Of a stretch of 64,000 nucleotides of DNA, positions 1 to 8,803 are shown piece after piece. The position numbers were made by a program, and so were the translations under genes. Under the pieces are notes generated by a model. It did no database searches, was not told the origin of the DNA, and saw only the letters and a list, made by a program, of their open reading frames with translations. The first letter of the stretch is position 1, and each line of letters starts with the position of its first letter. Source of the stretch: Saprospiraceae bacterium (GTDB lineage: Bacteria; Bacteroidota; Bacteroidia; Chitinophagales; Saprospiraceae); assembly GCA_029212405.1 (NCBI GenBank), contig JARGNR010000006.1:41532-105531 (forward strand). The letters run 5' to 3'.

Positions 1-30
1 AATCTTTCCAATCTTTCTCAATCTTTCTCA
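1..30. repeat. Three-copy 10-bp tandem repeat after the lactonase stop codon
   Basis: Three near-identical 10-base units of the form AATCTTTCTC lie side by side at the very edge of the window and run into the stop codon of the minus-strand lactonase gene at 28-30. The first unit differs slightly. The array may continue to the left of the window. No function is assigned; it is simply a short low-complexity repeat at a gene end. Confidence 0.6.
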
Positions 31-1083
31 ACCTCCCCCTTCCTCCCTTTCCAAAATCAAAAATGAATCATCAAAAACATTGCCCATAAAAATCAAGTTG
101 CCAAAAGGAGCCGCCACGGTAGAAGCCGACATTTCATCCCCCTCTTCGACATAGATTTGCTCCACCAAATAATCTCCTTTTTTATGATAGGATACTTTGA
201 TTATCTCAGAAGGTGCAGTTGCCTTTTTCCCTTTTGCATAGGCTCCAAATCTCAATAAATTGGGATGTGAACCGATCCAAAGATTCCCCTCCAGATCAAA
301 TTCAATATTATCTACCCCCGTTCCACACGGAATATTTTCAATAAATGATAGAGAGCCATCCTCATTTCTGGAATAGACCTTCACTAAGAAATGACGAGGA
401 GAAGCAACAAATAATAAATTCCGCTTTTCATCGTAATTAATCCCATTTGCATAGGCAATCCCATCGGCAACCTCCCTATAATTCTCTCCATCAAAGTAGA
501 CTACATTAGAGAGCGCTAGTCCACCATATTCTTCCACTAATTTACCAAACCCCTTATCATACCCATGATCATTGGTAAAGTAAAAACGGTCTTCATCCAA
601 CAATACAATGTCATTTGGTGATATCATGGTCGGATGCCTTAGCGTCCTTACATGATGCATTTCTTTGTCCTTTAATTCAAAAACTTCAATAGAATGACCA
701 TTTTTTGTATGGTTTACCGCCATTACCTGGTACGTGCTGTCTTTTTTACAAAAGGATATTCCATGTGGTCCAAAAGCCTCCGTAAAGGATTCGGTCAATA
801 GAATGGGTGCATAATCTTTGGATGTTAAATCAATCAAATAAAGGTCTCCCGTATCTTCTCCATCAGCCTTATGTATAACACGATCTGTAGCCGAAATCAA
901 TGCAAAACTGTCTGTAGGACTGACCATTATATCTTCTGCACCTTTTAATTCCACTTTTTTCAGTATTGTCCCATCAAACTGTGCTTCAATGGACCTGAAA
1001 TAGCCCGTGGTAATCAAAACATAAGCTACAAAAAAGAGGATTAGTACAATCAGAAGTAAAACAATTCTTTTGACAAGGCGCAT
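28..1083 (-). CDS. Paraoxonase/arylesterase-like calcium-dependent lactonase, membrane-anchored
   Basis: This 351-residue protein matches the paraoxonase (PON) six-bladed propeller family in length and in its key residues. Seen in the sequence: an uncleaved-looking hydrophobic N-terminal helix (residues 7-25), then E50-D51, 'GPHGIS' with H107, 'VNH' with H125, 'SPNDIV' with N157-D158, 'TNDH' at 170-173, 'YANGIN' with N213, 'GVDNIEFD' with D258-N259, and 'GSHPN' with H273. In PON1 the equivalent Glu/Asp/Asn residues bind the two calcium ions and the two histidines (H115, H134) form the catalytic dyad, so lactone or aryl-ester hydrolysis at the outer face of a membrane is a reasonable inference. 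The natural substrate is unknown. The gene is divergent from the CPBP protease gene, with 270 bp between them. An SMP-30/gluconolactonase label would be a less precise alternative. Confidence 0.85.
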   Translation of the reverse strand: MRLVKRIVLLLIVLILFFVAYVLITTGYFRSIEAQFDGTILKKVELKGAEDIMVSPTDSFALISATDRVIHKADGEDTGDLYLIDLTSKDYAPILLTESFTEAFGPHGISFCKKDSTYQVMAVNHTKNGHSIEVFELKDKEMHHVRTLRHPTMISPNDIVLLDEDRFYFTNDHGYDKGFGKLVEEYGGLALSNVVYFDGENYREVADGIAYANGINYDEKRNLLFVASPRHFLVKVYSRNEDGSLSFIENIPCGTGVDNIEFDLEGNLWIGSHPNLLRFGAYAKGKKATAPSEIIKVSYHKKGDYLVEQIYVEEGDEMSASTVAAPFGNLIFMGNVFDDSFLILEREEGGG

Positions 1084-1353
1084 AGTAGTGATTTGTAAAC
1101 TCAGCTAGAAATTATGTTTTCAAAATATGAATTAGATTGTAATATAACAGATTCTGTTTTGTTCTCATACCAATCTAAGATGACCACACCATTAAAAGGC
1201 TATCCATTCATTTTCATAGATTGGATTAAAAATGTAACATATCAATAGCACATTAAGAAGTGAATACCTAAATCGGATTTCTAAGATCATTGGTCTGCAT
1301 TATTTGAACATTTACGGGTTTCTTCTGAATTTCTAAGAAGAAAAAGCGCATAA

Positions 1354-2010
1354 ATGACACTACTAAAATCTATCGGAAACACCGCATTATTTATTGTTTT
1401 CTTGCATCTAATTTCATGCTGGATATGGTTTGAGGCCTCATTAAAATTAGAGACAGTTTTAGTGTTGGATCACTTTATTACTCCTATTGTGACTTTACTA
1501 ATTGTATTGATTTACTTAGGAATGATAAAAGATGCTAATTTTTTAATGGTCTCTAAAAGTCCTCCATTTTATTACGTTCTTGCATTTTTCTTAGGTGTTA
1601 CCTTTGTCTATTTACAGACCCCATTAAATAATTTATACAACATCATTTTTGGGACCGATTATAACATCGAATATGAATTTACCCTTGAAAACTTAATGAA
1701 TTACCAAGCATTTTCTACCATTCTAATCGTCCCTGTCTATGAAGAGTTTTTCTTTAGAAAGTTTATTCAAAACAATCTTCAGAAATCCATTCACCCAGTG
1801 ATAGCTTTTGCAGTATCTTCTTTATTATTTGGAGTGATTCACCTACCATTTTATACTTTACTATTTGAGGGACTTACCTTTACTATTCATCACGCGTACA
1901 TAACATTTTTTGGTGGAATGATTTCTGGCTTCTTGTTTTATAAGTCAAAGTCCATAGGTCCATCTATTGTGATGCATTGCATGTGGAATTTTGGTGCATG
2001 TGTATTATAA
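1354..2010 (+). CDS. CPBP-family intramembrane glutamic/metallo-protease
   Basis: This 218-residue polytopic membrane protein has the signature of the CPBP (CAAX protease and bacteriocin-processing, 'Abi') family. Visible motifs are the EExxxR box 'EEFFFR' (E130, E131, R135), 'FGVIH' with H163, and 'HCMWN' with H208 and N212. Hydrophobic segments occupy roughly residues 8-26, 40-58, 72-90, 120-130, 148-165 and 183-197. These motifs form the active site of the Rce1-like fold, so proteolysis inside the membrane is likely; the substrate is unknown. It is a lone plus-strand gene among minus-strand neighbours and converges on the acetyltransferase gene. A short 7-bp inverted repeat (1320-1326 / 1336-1342) lies just upstream of the ATG, with an A-rich stretch that may act as the translation-initiation region. 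Confidence 0.85.
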   Translation: MTLLKSIGNTALFIVFLHLISCWIWFEASLKLETVLVLDHFITPIVTLLIVLIYLGMIKDANFLMVSKSPPFYYVLAFFLGVTFVYLQTPLNNLYNIIFGTDYNIEYEFTLENLMNYQAFSTILIVPVYEEFFFRKFIQNNLQKSIHPVIAFAVSSLLFGVIHLPFYTLLFEGLTFTIHHAYITFFGGMISGFLFYKSKSIGPSIVMHCMWNFGACVL

Positions 2011-2026
2011 ATTAAACTATCGCTGA

Positions 2027-2476
2027 CTATATCAATTTCATTTTCATCCCTTCATGAGTTGCTAAAAACCCAAGTCGTTCATAAAACCGAAGCGCTTCTG
2101 GACGTTGCTTATCCGTAGTTAACTGTAAAACATGCGCACCCTTTATTTTAGCTCGTTGAATGGCCCATTCAAATACCTCTTGACCTATTCCATATCCCCG
2201 AAAATCTTCATGGATTCGTACCGCCTCAATCTGGGCGCGCACTCCTCCTTGGTAAGTCAAATAAGGAATAAAACTTAATTGCAAGGTTCCAATCACCCTT
2301 CCCTCTCGTTCTATTACCACCAATTCCTGATTATCGTCTTTATCTATCTTCTCAAATGCATCATAATAAGTTTCTGGTAATGGATCACTAAAGTTTTCTC
2401 TCAAACGACCCAATTTATCGTTGGCTAGCATTTCAACAATCGCTACCACATCCTCTTTCATAGCCTTCCGTATCAT
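2027..2476 (-). CDS. GNAT-family N-acetyltransferase
   Basis: This 149-residue, single-domain protein carries the GNAT acetyl-CoA-binding motif A, 'RGYGIG' at residues 93-98, followed by the helix typical of the fold, and the C-terminal motif B 'ALRFYERLGF' at 128-137. The N-terminal beta-alpha part starts 'MIRKAMKEDV'. The arrangement is that of small-molecule or aminoglycoside-type acetyltransferases, but no acceptor can be named. It lies convergent to the CPBP protease (16 bp apart) and 56 bp downstream of the membrane-protein gene on the same strand, so it may be the last gene of that transcript. Confidence 0.85.
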   Translation of the reverse strand: MIRKAMKEDVVAIVEMLANDKLGRLRENFSDPLPETYYDAFEKIDKDDNQELVVIEREGRVIGTLQLSFIPYLTYQGGVRAQIEAVRIHEDFRGYGIGQEVFEWAIQRAKIKGAHVLQLTTDKQRPEALRFYERLGFLATHEGMKMKLI

Positions 2477-2532
2477 AAATGTTTCATTTTTTGAGTTCCT
2501 TTTACATCACTGCACCTAAGTTTGATCTATCC

Positions 2533-3084
2533 TCATTTTTTGTTTCCAGCACCGATCTCATACCTCATTTTACCTCCCCCCATACTCGTTACATATCCTT
2601 GTACCTGCTCTTTTTTATCCTCCGTTCCCAATTGATAATTCAACATTATTTCACAATCCCCCGAAATAGGGATCCAAACTGTTTCATTCTCATTCGGTGC
2701 CAAATCTTTGACCAATATGTGCGCACAGCCCTCTGTCTCTACCTTAGTAATATGCGCTCCAGTGGAATTCACGAATGTAACTCGAAGTACGTTTTGAAAG
2801 TAAAACCCTACGTTCATATACCCAATAGCAATAGGTATATTTATAAGCATCAAAAAAGCAGAAATCAACAATCCCTTCCTATTGATTTTGTCTTTGTACG
2901 CATTCAGCAATAAAACACTCCAAAAAATCAAGTTGATAAAAAATGCGATGAGTAAATAGCAATATCCTATCAACAATAAAGATGGGTTCATCGTAAGTAT
3001 AAATACTACAAGTATGAGTGTCCCTCCTAAAAAACTGAATAAAGCTAATTTTCGCCCTCTTCTGATATTTAAGTTTGCATCCAT
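2533..3084 (-). CDS. Unknown membrane protein, three TM helices plus C-terminal soluble domain
   Basis: I do not recognise the family. The 183-residue protein begins with a short basic cytoplasmic stretch, then has three hydrophobic segments at about residues 13-31, 35-60 and 71-92. A soluble domain of roughly 90 residues (95-183) follows, with two cysteines (in 'EGCAHI' and 'SGDCEI') that could pair, and a glycine-rich end 'SMGGGKMRYEIGAG'. The start ATG at 3084 is the first one after the upstream AT-rich gap. An overlapping reading frame on the plus strand is judged an antisense shadow because it lacks any protein-like pattern. The gene lies 121 bp downstream of the 158-residue lipoprotein gene. 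Confidence 0.7.
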   Translation of the reverse strand: MDANLNIRRGRKLALFSFLGGTLILVVFILTMNPSLLLIGYCYLLIAFFINLIFWSVLLLNAYKDKINRKGLLISAFLMLINIPIAIGYMNVGFYFQNVLRVTFVNSTGAHITKVETEGCAHILVKDLAPNENETVWIPISGDCEIMLNYQLGTEDKKEQVQGYVTSMGGGKMRYEIGAGNKK

Positions 3085-3205
3085 ATGCTATTGAATTGGT
3101 TTTCGTTTTAAAATTGTAATCCTGAAGTATATGTAAAACAAAACAAATTTTCATTTCATGACAAAAAAGATCATTTATTAGACCATTCTTCCTTAAATGT
3201 TTCTA

Positions 3206-3682
3206 TTAAATCGATACCGTAAAAATTCTCCCTTCTTGCTTCACTCCATTGAACCAAACACTTGTAACCACCTCACTATTATCTGATAAATCAAATTCAC
3301 AACGTAATGTATCAATATGATTTTCATTCAATTCAATCACCGTAGTGGATTGAGATTCTTCATAATAATAGGATGGAAAAATCGTCAAAACCTGGCTGCT
3401 ATCGGATGCAGTATCAATTCTATATCCTTTTGAATAGGTTAAATTTCCATTATAAAAATATTCAAATTCATCTCCATTTTTATAGTATAATTTGATACTC
3501 GATTCATTGTACTCATCACTGTTGTTGATCACAAACTCGCCGTCACTATTTTGATAGCGTATCCCTACCGTAACATCAATAGAAGTGCAACATGAATTAT
3601 CCGAGCAGCTATACCCCATAATTCCTATTGCAATACAGCACAAGAGAGCTCTCAATTTTATTGTAGTCTTTATCTTCCTCAT
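3206..3682 (-). CDS. Unknown small lipoprotein
   Basis: This 158-residue protein starts with a basic region, a hydrophobic stretch (residues 11-23) and a lipobox-like 'GYSC' with C26, so it is probably exported and lipidated. The -3 position is glycine, weaker than the usual leucine or valine. The mature part is rich in Asp, Asn, Ser and Tyr and predicted beta, without a recognisable domain. It begins only 7 bp after the stop of the 631-residue secreted protein, so the two are almost certainly co-transcribed and may act together at the outer membrane. No function is assigned. Confidence 0.65.
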   Translation of the reverse strand: MRKIKTTIKLRALLCCIAIGIMGYSCSDNSCCTSIDVTVGIRYQNSDGEFVINNSDEYNESSIKLYYKNGDEFEYFYNGNLTYSKGYRIDTASDSSQVLTIFPSYYYEESQSTTVIELNENHIDTLRCEFDLSDNSEVVTSVWFNGVKQEGRIFTVSI

Positions 3683-3689
3683 AGCTTAA

Positions 3690-5585
3690 TTAATTTTTAT
3701 AATTTTCATTCAAATCGAGAAATAGATCACTATAGTTTTCTTTTAAAAACTCATATTGCTCATCGTTCAAAAAAATGTACCCCCTAACTTCACCATCGTC
3801 CGAACAAAGATACCACTGCCCTTCAATATTGTTTTCTCTTCTTGCTTGGTTTATTAAACTCAAAAATTCAGGATCCAACCAATCAAAATTGGATTTTAAT
3901 TGAATTTCATATTTTTTATTTCCCAGCTCAAAGCCAAATTTTGTATTATTTTTGCCCCAACTATCACTAAAAGTATCCACGATTCGTTCAGGTCTAAATG
4001 CTCCTCTCGATATTGAAGCAAAATTGCGGGTCAGCTCTTCATATGGATTCTTATAATTACCTGTTTCCAAATCAAAATAAGTGACAACATTTTCAAAACA
4101 ACTCAAGATGGAGGGATAGTTTTCAATAGTAGAAGAAAAGACACAATCCATCCCATCGGCAATCTCTGATGGAGTTAAATGGGCAAACAATCCATTCTCC
4201 ATGAATGCATCTATACTTTGCTCAATTTGCATGGTTGAAAATGACAAATCAAAATCTTCACGTGATAAGTATTGATTTGTATTTACTTTTCCAAGTGCAT
4301 CATATTCATTTTTATCCAATACCACCAGTCCAAATTCAGACTCATCTATTGCACTATCGAAAACTTTTTTCTTTTTGACAAAGAATAAGCGATAGGGTGA
4401 TGCCTCGTCCAATAAAAATTTATTTACAAGAACGTGAATATCACCTCTTACGATCAATGGTTCTTTTTCTATTATACTATCTTTTGGATAAAAGTTTAAA
4501 AACGTTTCTCCCTTATAAATTCTATCCTTCACCTTAAACTGAATTTGAATTTTAGACTCCACAAAGTCCCCTCCCCATGGATCTTTATTATATACAACCT
4601 TAGATTCAAACTCAGTAAATTTAAAGTCGGGTACAATCAATTGCATGGATTCATAAATCTGTTTATACCCAATTTCCGCATTCGAATCAAAATCTTCCAA
4701 TTTGAAAATCCTTCCCAATTGAAAATAAGGTACCAAATCAAATAATTGAATAGGAATTGTTTGTGAATTATACTCCATAGCATCCGCTAAGTTGTCTTTG
4801 GGGACCACATTTTGTTGATATAAATGTTGAATATATGATCGTACATTATTTTGATTTTCTACAACATCTTCAAAAGGCATTGTTTCATCAACGGCCATGG
4901 ACAATAACTCATGTTCGCTCACTTTATGTGAATGAATTTTCTTTTCTATCTTTTCAAATACATATGGATTGATCAACCTTAAAGCAAGTAGATCCCGTAG
5001 TGTTCTCGTCTTCGTCTTCCCCATCACACTCCGTTTTGAATGGATCCTATTAATTTCATCTCCAATCTTAGATCCCAATAAGGAGGGAAACGCCGTCCAG
5101 CCTAAAACACTCGAATCTCCTTCAAAGGGAATCGCCTTTTCTATTTCAAATCCCTCAAAATCTACCATCAATTCATCAATCTTGTGATGATAAGCCTTGA
5201 TTTGTTTTTGTGCTTCTTTCGATGTAGTATTCCCTTTGATATTAATAGGACCAAATTTCTCCATCAACGCTCTTCTTCTCAGAATTCCTGTGCGATGATA
5301 ATAATCGGTAAAAAAAGCATCTCGTAAATAAATTAGCACTTGAGATTTTGATAATCCTCTCTTTACTTTTGGTCCACCAAATTCTATTAAATTAGTTAAC
5401 GGTCGCTCAAACTTATTTATGTTAATCAATTCTTTTAACTCCTTCCTCCCTTTATCCGATAATAATTCAATATCGTATAGACCATCAGCTAACGCGTTGC
5501 CTTCTTCCACCGTCAATTTCTGAGCAGTAGAAAAATTGATTAAAATAAAATAGAAAATTAGGCATATAACACTTTTAAATTTCAT
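3690..5585 (-). CDS. Unknown secreted 631-residue protein
   Basis: I do not recognise this protein. The ATG at 5585 is chosen because it gives a clean signal peptide (Lys-Phe-Lys, hydrophobic core, ending 'NFSTAQ', cleavage expected near residue 22) and avoids running back into the PhyH gene; the longer frame to 5660 would overlap that gene. The mature protein looks soluble and mixed alpha/beta, with no membrane segment, no obvious repeat and no T9SS tail. Features include an Arg/Lys-rich segment near residues 90-105, a basic run 'KKKKV' near residue 400, and a region near residues 530-560 with 'RNFASISRGAFRPERI'. It sits 31 bp downstream of the PhyH-like gene and 7 bp upstream of a small lipoprotein, suggesting a shared transcript. 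Confidence 0.65.
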   Translation of the reverse strand: MKFKSVICLIFYFILINFSTAQKLTVEEGNALADGLYDIELLSDKGRKELKELININKFERPLTNLIEFGGPKVKRGLSKSQVLIYLRDAFFTDYYHRTGILRRRALMEKFGPINIKGNTTSKEAQKQIKAYHHKIDELMVDFEGFEIEKAIPFEGDSSVLGWTAFPSLLGSKIGDEINRIHSKRSVMGKTKTRTLRDLLALRLINPYVFEKIEKKIHSHKVSEHELLSMAVDETMPFEDVVENQNNVRSYIQHLYQQNVVPKDNLADAMEYNSQTIPIQLFDLVPYFQLGRIFKLEDFDSNAEIGYKQIYESMQLIVPDFKFTEFESKVVYNKDPWGGDFVESKIQIQFKVKDRIYKGETFLNFYPKDSIIEKEPLIVRGDIHVLVNKFLLDEASPYRLFFVKKKKVFDSAIDESEFGLVVLDKNEYDALGKVNTNQYLSREDFDLSFSTMQIEQSIDAFMENGLFAHLTPSEIADGMDCVFSSTIENYPSILSCFENVVTYFDLETGNYKNPYEELTRNFASISRGAFRPERIVDTFSDSWGKNNTKFGFELGNKKYEIQLKSNFDWLDPEFLSLINQARRENNIEGQWYLCSDDGEVRGYIFLNDEQYEFLKENYSDLFLDLNENYKN

Positions 5586-5616
5586 AATTGATGTAATTTG
5601 GCATTTCATGATTAAC

Positions 5617-6453
5617 CTATTTAGATAATGTTGGAATATACCTATCAGGTTTTTCACCATATAAAATCGGGTTTAAGTGAGAGTCTATGACTTCCCCAAC
5701 TTTGGCTCCAGGACACCAAGTTTCCCAATCATTCTGCTGCCCACTATTTTCAGGTGTCTTCAATCTCATGTTTTCATCCATATAAATAATTGTCATCACT
5801 TTTCGTGTCTGATTCGTTCTATTTGATCCTGCTCTGTGAAACACCCATCCACAATGGAAACTTACTTCACCTGCTTCAAAAGGTTCTATTACATGTTGAA
5901 AATTGTTCAACCTGACCTTTGCTCCAATTTCTTCCTCACTTTGGTCACTAATCGATAAATTCCTTCCTGAAATCAAATGTTGACTTGCCGCACTAAATTC
6001 CAAAGGTCCCATCTCCAAAGGAGTCTCTTGTAAAGGTATCCAAGCCGTTATTGTCTTGTCCGAACTCAAGGGCCAATAATATTGATCCGCGTGCCAAGGA
6101 GTAATCCCTCCGCCTGCTTCTTTAAAAAGAGCTTGATCGTGATACATCCGCACTCCTTTTGCACCCATTAATTCTGTGGCAATTTGTGCCAATTTTTGAT
6201 TAAACACAAGGGATTTCACTTCTTCATCCTCCGTCCAAAGGTTAAAAAGCTGCAAAAAAGCTCTACCATACGTATCTCGCTCCTCTAAAGGAGTGTCCTC
6301 CTTCTTCATCTTCATGACACACTTCGAAATAATCCGATTGTATTCTGCTACTTCCTCCTTATTGAAAACTTCTTTTAATTTAATAAACCCATTCTTTTGG
6401 TAGAATGATTTATGCTGGTCCGAAATGGTATATGTCGATCGTGAATGAAGCAT
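5617..6453 (-). CDS. Phytanoyl-CoA dioxygenase (PhyH)-like Fe(II)/2-oxoglutarate oxygenase
   Basis: This 278-residue cytoplasmic protein shows the double-stranded beta-helix signature of PhyH-type oxygenases. The facial triad is H121 and D123 in 'PWHADQYYW' plus H206 in 'WVFHRAGSN', and R217 in 'NQTRKVM' is placed to bind 2-oxoglutarate. The 'TAWIPL' stretch and 'MGPLEF' after the HxD motif are also typical. The family hydroxylates diverse small molecules (phytanoyl-CoA, ectoine, secondary metabolites), and the substrate cannot be told here; ectoine hydroxylase is not specifically supported because no ectoine genes are nearby. It lies 25 bp after the GH53 gene and 31 bp before the secreted 631-residue protein gene. 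Confidence 0.85.
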   Translation of the reverse strand: MLHSRSTYTISDQHKSFYQKNGFIKLKEVFNKEEVAEYNRIISKCVMKMKKEDTPLEERDTYGRAFLQLFNLWTEDEEVKSLVFNQKLAQIATELMGAKGVRMYHDQALFKEAGGGITPWHADQYYWPLSSDKTITAWIPLQETPLEMGPLEFSAASQHLISGRNLSISDQSEEEIGAKVRLNNFQHVIEPFEAGEVSFHCGWVFHRAGSNRTNQTRKVMTIIYMDENMRLKTPENSGQQNDWETWCPGAKVGEVIDSHLNPILYGEKPDRYIPTLSK

Positions 6454-6478
6454 AAATTACAACAACAATTAAAGGATT

Positions 6479-7891
6479 TTATTTATGGTGAAAAATTAGC
6501 TTTTTGGATTTGATGGCTCTATTGTTTAATAAAACTGAAACAATATAAATTCCTGCAGGTAATTCTTCTAAAGATAGGGTGATCACAGCTGTATTGAATT
6601 CACTGTTCATTACCGATTTACCCGTTACATCTGCTATGGATACCTGATACTTCTGCAAGGGAATTGACCGTTGTTTTACAATGATCTCTCCCAAAACACT
6701 ATTGGATAGGATCTGGACTTCATGCTTTTTATCTGTCTCGTTCACCTGTGTACTCACATCATAATCGTAAGACATCCATTCTATTCCCCCTGGCACCAAG
6801 ACGTTGTTTTCAAAATCAAAAAATGTTGCATGCTCCTGATGTGATCCTTGTCCCCATTGAGTATTGCACGGACTAGATACCCAGAAAGGCTCCCAATAAA
6901 TCACACCTATTCCATCCGATTGAATGACTTCTTGCATCAAATCAATCAACCAATCTCGCTGATTTACAGGACTTGCAGGATGATAATCTGGATGGGTAGA
7001 ACTAATGATGTTGTTGGCTTCGTCATTGGATGCAGTTGTCCATATGTATCCAGTCTCCACTATCAGCACCTCTTTTTCGGGGTACAATTCTTTTAATGTT
7101 TCAATGATTTCTCCGGTTTCCGATATGCTTGTAGGTAGATGCCAAGCCCAATAATAGGACATTCCGATTATATCAAAATCTGTTACTCCGTTGTCCACAA
7201 AACCATCAATGAGCCATTCCGCATTCGCAGGATCTGCAAGATGCAAGACCTTTTGTATGTCAGCTCCTTGAGCAATGTTGATATCATTTATCGCCTGAAT
7301 CGCACTATTGAATAATATGGCATTTCTTGTCCAATCCAAAGTCCACGCATTATTGTCTTCTGGAGAAAGCAAAATTCCCTTATTAGTTTCATTTCCAATC
7401 TGTACCATTTCTGGCAACAAGTTTTCATTACTCAATGCCGTCAACGTAGAATGGACATAATTGTACAAAGAATCTTTTAACACATTGGTATTGTCCACAA
7501 TAGGCAACCATGCCGCAGGAACCAATTGTTTGGATGGATCGGCCCAATTGTCAGAAAGATGGAAATCCAAAAGCACATTTAAACCTTGTGCCTTTGCTCT
7601 TTGTATGGCCTTCTTCACATCTTTCAAATCACTGTATCGTTGCCCATCATTGAGATCGTCATACCAACTTGGCGTATGCCACAATCTTAATCGTACCAAA
7701 TTCCCGCCATATTCGTTGAAAAGTGCATATGGATCTTTTGCAATCATATTGTCGGTATAAACGACTCCACAGGATTCCATTTCATTGACATAAGACATAT
7801 CCGCTCCATAGTACAAGGATTGTCCTGAACATTCATTCATTACACCGATACAACTCGTATAGACAAAAATAATCCAAAAAAATTCTTTCAT
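6479..7891 (-). CDS. GH53 endo-beta-1,4-galactanase with T9SS sorting tail
   Basis: This 470-residue secreted glycoside hydrolase belongs to family 53 (arabinogalactan endo-1,4-beta-galactanase). Diagnostic stretches are 'YYGADMSYVNEMESCG' at the start of the mature domain, 'GGNLVRLRLWHTPSW', 'DFHLSDNWADPSKQ' near residues 109-122, the acid/base glutamate in 'VQIGNET' (E168) and the nucleophile in 'VLIVETGY' (E279). After about residue 390 comes a T9SS type A sorting domain ending 'ELPAGIYIVSVLLNNR' plus a basic tail, so the enzyme is expected at the cell surface or secreted. The ATG at 7891 is used; an in-frame TTG five codons upstream (7906) follows a GAGG-like sequence and is an alternative. 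Degradation of pectic galactan side chains is the family role. Confidence 0.9.
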   Translation of the reverse strand: MKEFFWIIFVYTSCIGVMNECSGQSLYYGADMSYVNEMESCGVVYTDNMIAKDPYALFNEYGGNLVRLRLWHTPSWYDDLNDGQRYSDLKDVKKAIQRAKAQGLNVLLDFHLSDNWADPSKQLVPAAWLPIVDNTNVLKDSLYNYVHSTLTALSNENLLPEMVQIGNETNKGILLSPEDNNAWTLDWTRNAILFNSAIQAINDINIAQGADIQKVLHLADPANAEWLIDGFVDNGVTDFDIIGMSYYWAWHLPTSISETGEIIETLKELYPEKEVLIVETGYIWTTASNDEANNIISSTHPDYHPASPVNQRDWLIDLMQEVIQSDGIGVIYWEPFWVSSPCNTQWGQGSHQEHATFFDFENNVLVPGGIEWMSYDYDVSTQVNETDKKHEVQILSNSVLGEIIVKQRSIPLQKYQVSIADVTGKSVMNSEFNTAVITLSLEELPAGIYIVSVLLNNRAIKSKKLIFHHK

Positions 7892-7943
7892 AATTTCACG
7901 TATCAATTCTTTTCCTCAATATACTAAATTCCTTTTCTCTCCT

Positions 7944-7993
7944 AAACATCTTATCTTTTAAAAAGATAAGATGTTTAAAAAGATAAGATGTTT
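7944..7993. terminator. Hairpin with one left arm and two tandem right arms
   Basis: A perfect 16-bp inverted repeat (7944-7959 / 7961-7976, sequence AAACATCTTATCTTTT and its complement) is followed directly by a second copy of the right arm (7978-7993), so that the left arm can pair with either copy. It lies just after the stop codon of the minus-strand lipoprotein gene (stop at 7995) and before the GH53 gene. A transcription terminator or mRNA-processing hairpin is likely. The stem is AT-rich and there is no clear run of T after it, so strength is uncertain. Confidence 0.5.
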
Positions 7994-7994
7994 T

Positions 7995-8774
7995 TTACTC
8001 CGTCTTCTCCAAATCTTCAATCATCTTGTTAACCACATATAAATTCACATTATACAAACTATTTTTAACCATTTCTTTTTGTTTTCGTAATACCTTCAAA
8101 CTCTTCTCCAACTCCTCCTCATTGTCATCTCTATAGTTTTCAAATATATACTCCAATGCATGTATATTTTGATATTCAAATGCCCACCTTTTTATAGCAT
8201 TAATATCACTTTCCGAATACTCTTTTTCCTTTTCCAGTACAACTCCTAACAAAAATTGATGTTCCACATTCGCGTGCAGAATAAGACTATCTATCTTAGT
8301 TATAGACTCTGGTTCTCCCCTATCCGTAACGGGAAATTCATTTTCTCCAGGTTCAAACCTAAGTTTGTACAAGTATGCAAAATAAATTTTCTCAATAACA
8401 GTACTATTCATAATTTGACATCCACAGAATCCAGAAATAACACGAGAATCCTGGACATACTTTTTAAACAAATCCACTGGCTCTAAAAGTTCTCCTTCAA
8501 TCACAGCGAGACTTGCATACATGGCCACAGCAAGACTATCATGTTCTGTCAAACGTATTAAATCTTCGTCAGTAGCTTTTGCCTTTACCTTTTCAAATGC
8601 TTTAAATACTTGACTTTCACCTCCCGCTAGACCAATATGCTGACATTCATACACATTTTTTTCTGCTATAAATTGAATGAGATTTTCACGGTTTTCGCAT
8701 GAAACAAGACTCAACATTCCAATCAATACTACTACTAAAACAAAACTATTCCGTGGATTCCAACTTAAAATCAT
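7995..8774 (-). CDS. Unknown lipoprotein, 259 residues
   Basis: The family is not recognised. The N-terminus is a lipoprotein signal: hydrophobic segment at residues 11-24, then 'LVSC' with C26. The mature part is highly charged and looks mostly helical, ending with 'KSLKVLRKQKEMVKNSL' near the C-terminus. A 'GFCGCQIM' motif with two close cysteines lies near residue 116. Helical-repeat (TPR- or HEAT-like) architecture is possible because of alternating amphipathic segments, but no motif is clear enough to claim. The gene starts 29 bp after the stop of the intradiol-dioxygenase-like gene and is followed by a hairpin. Confidence 0.65.
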   Translation of the reverse strand: MILSWNPRNSFVLVVVLIGMLSLVSCENRENLIQFIAEKNVYECQHIGLAGGESQVFKAFEKVKAKATDEDLIRLTEHDSLAVAMYASLAVIEGELLEPVDLFKKYVQDSRVISGFCGCQIMNSTVIEKIYFAYLYKLRFEPGENEFPVTDRGEPESITKIDSLILHANVEHQFLLGVVLEKEKEYSESDINAIKRWAFEYQNIHALEYIFENYRDDNEEELEKSLKVLRKQKEMVKNSLYNVNLYVVNKMIEDLEKTE

Positions 8775-8803
8775 ATGAATTGGTCTTCTTTTAATCAGAA
8801 CTT

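Noticed and set aside
1084-1353. Possible RNA gene in the divergent gap between the lactonase and the CPBP protease
   Set aside because: No tRNA-like or other compact structured RNA pattern was found; the gap is AT-rich and best explained as two promoters.
2479-2913. 144-codon plus-strand frame opposite the membrane-protein gene
   Set aside because: It lacks a recognisable pattern, while the opposite frame encodes clear membrane segments and sits in line with its neighbours.
5586-5660. 25-residue extension of the secreted 631-residue protein
   Set aside because: It would bury the signal peptide inside the protein and overlap the PhyH-like gene.
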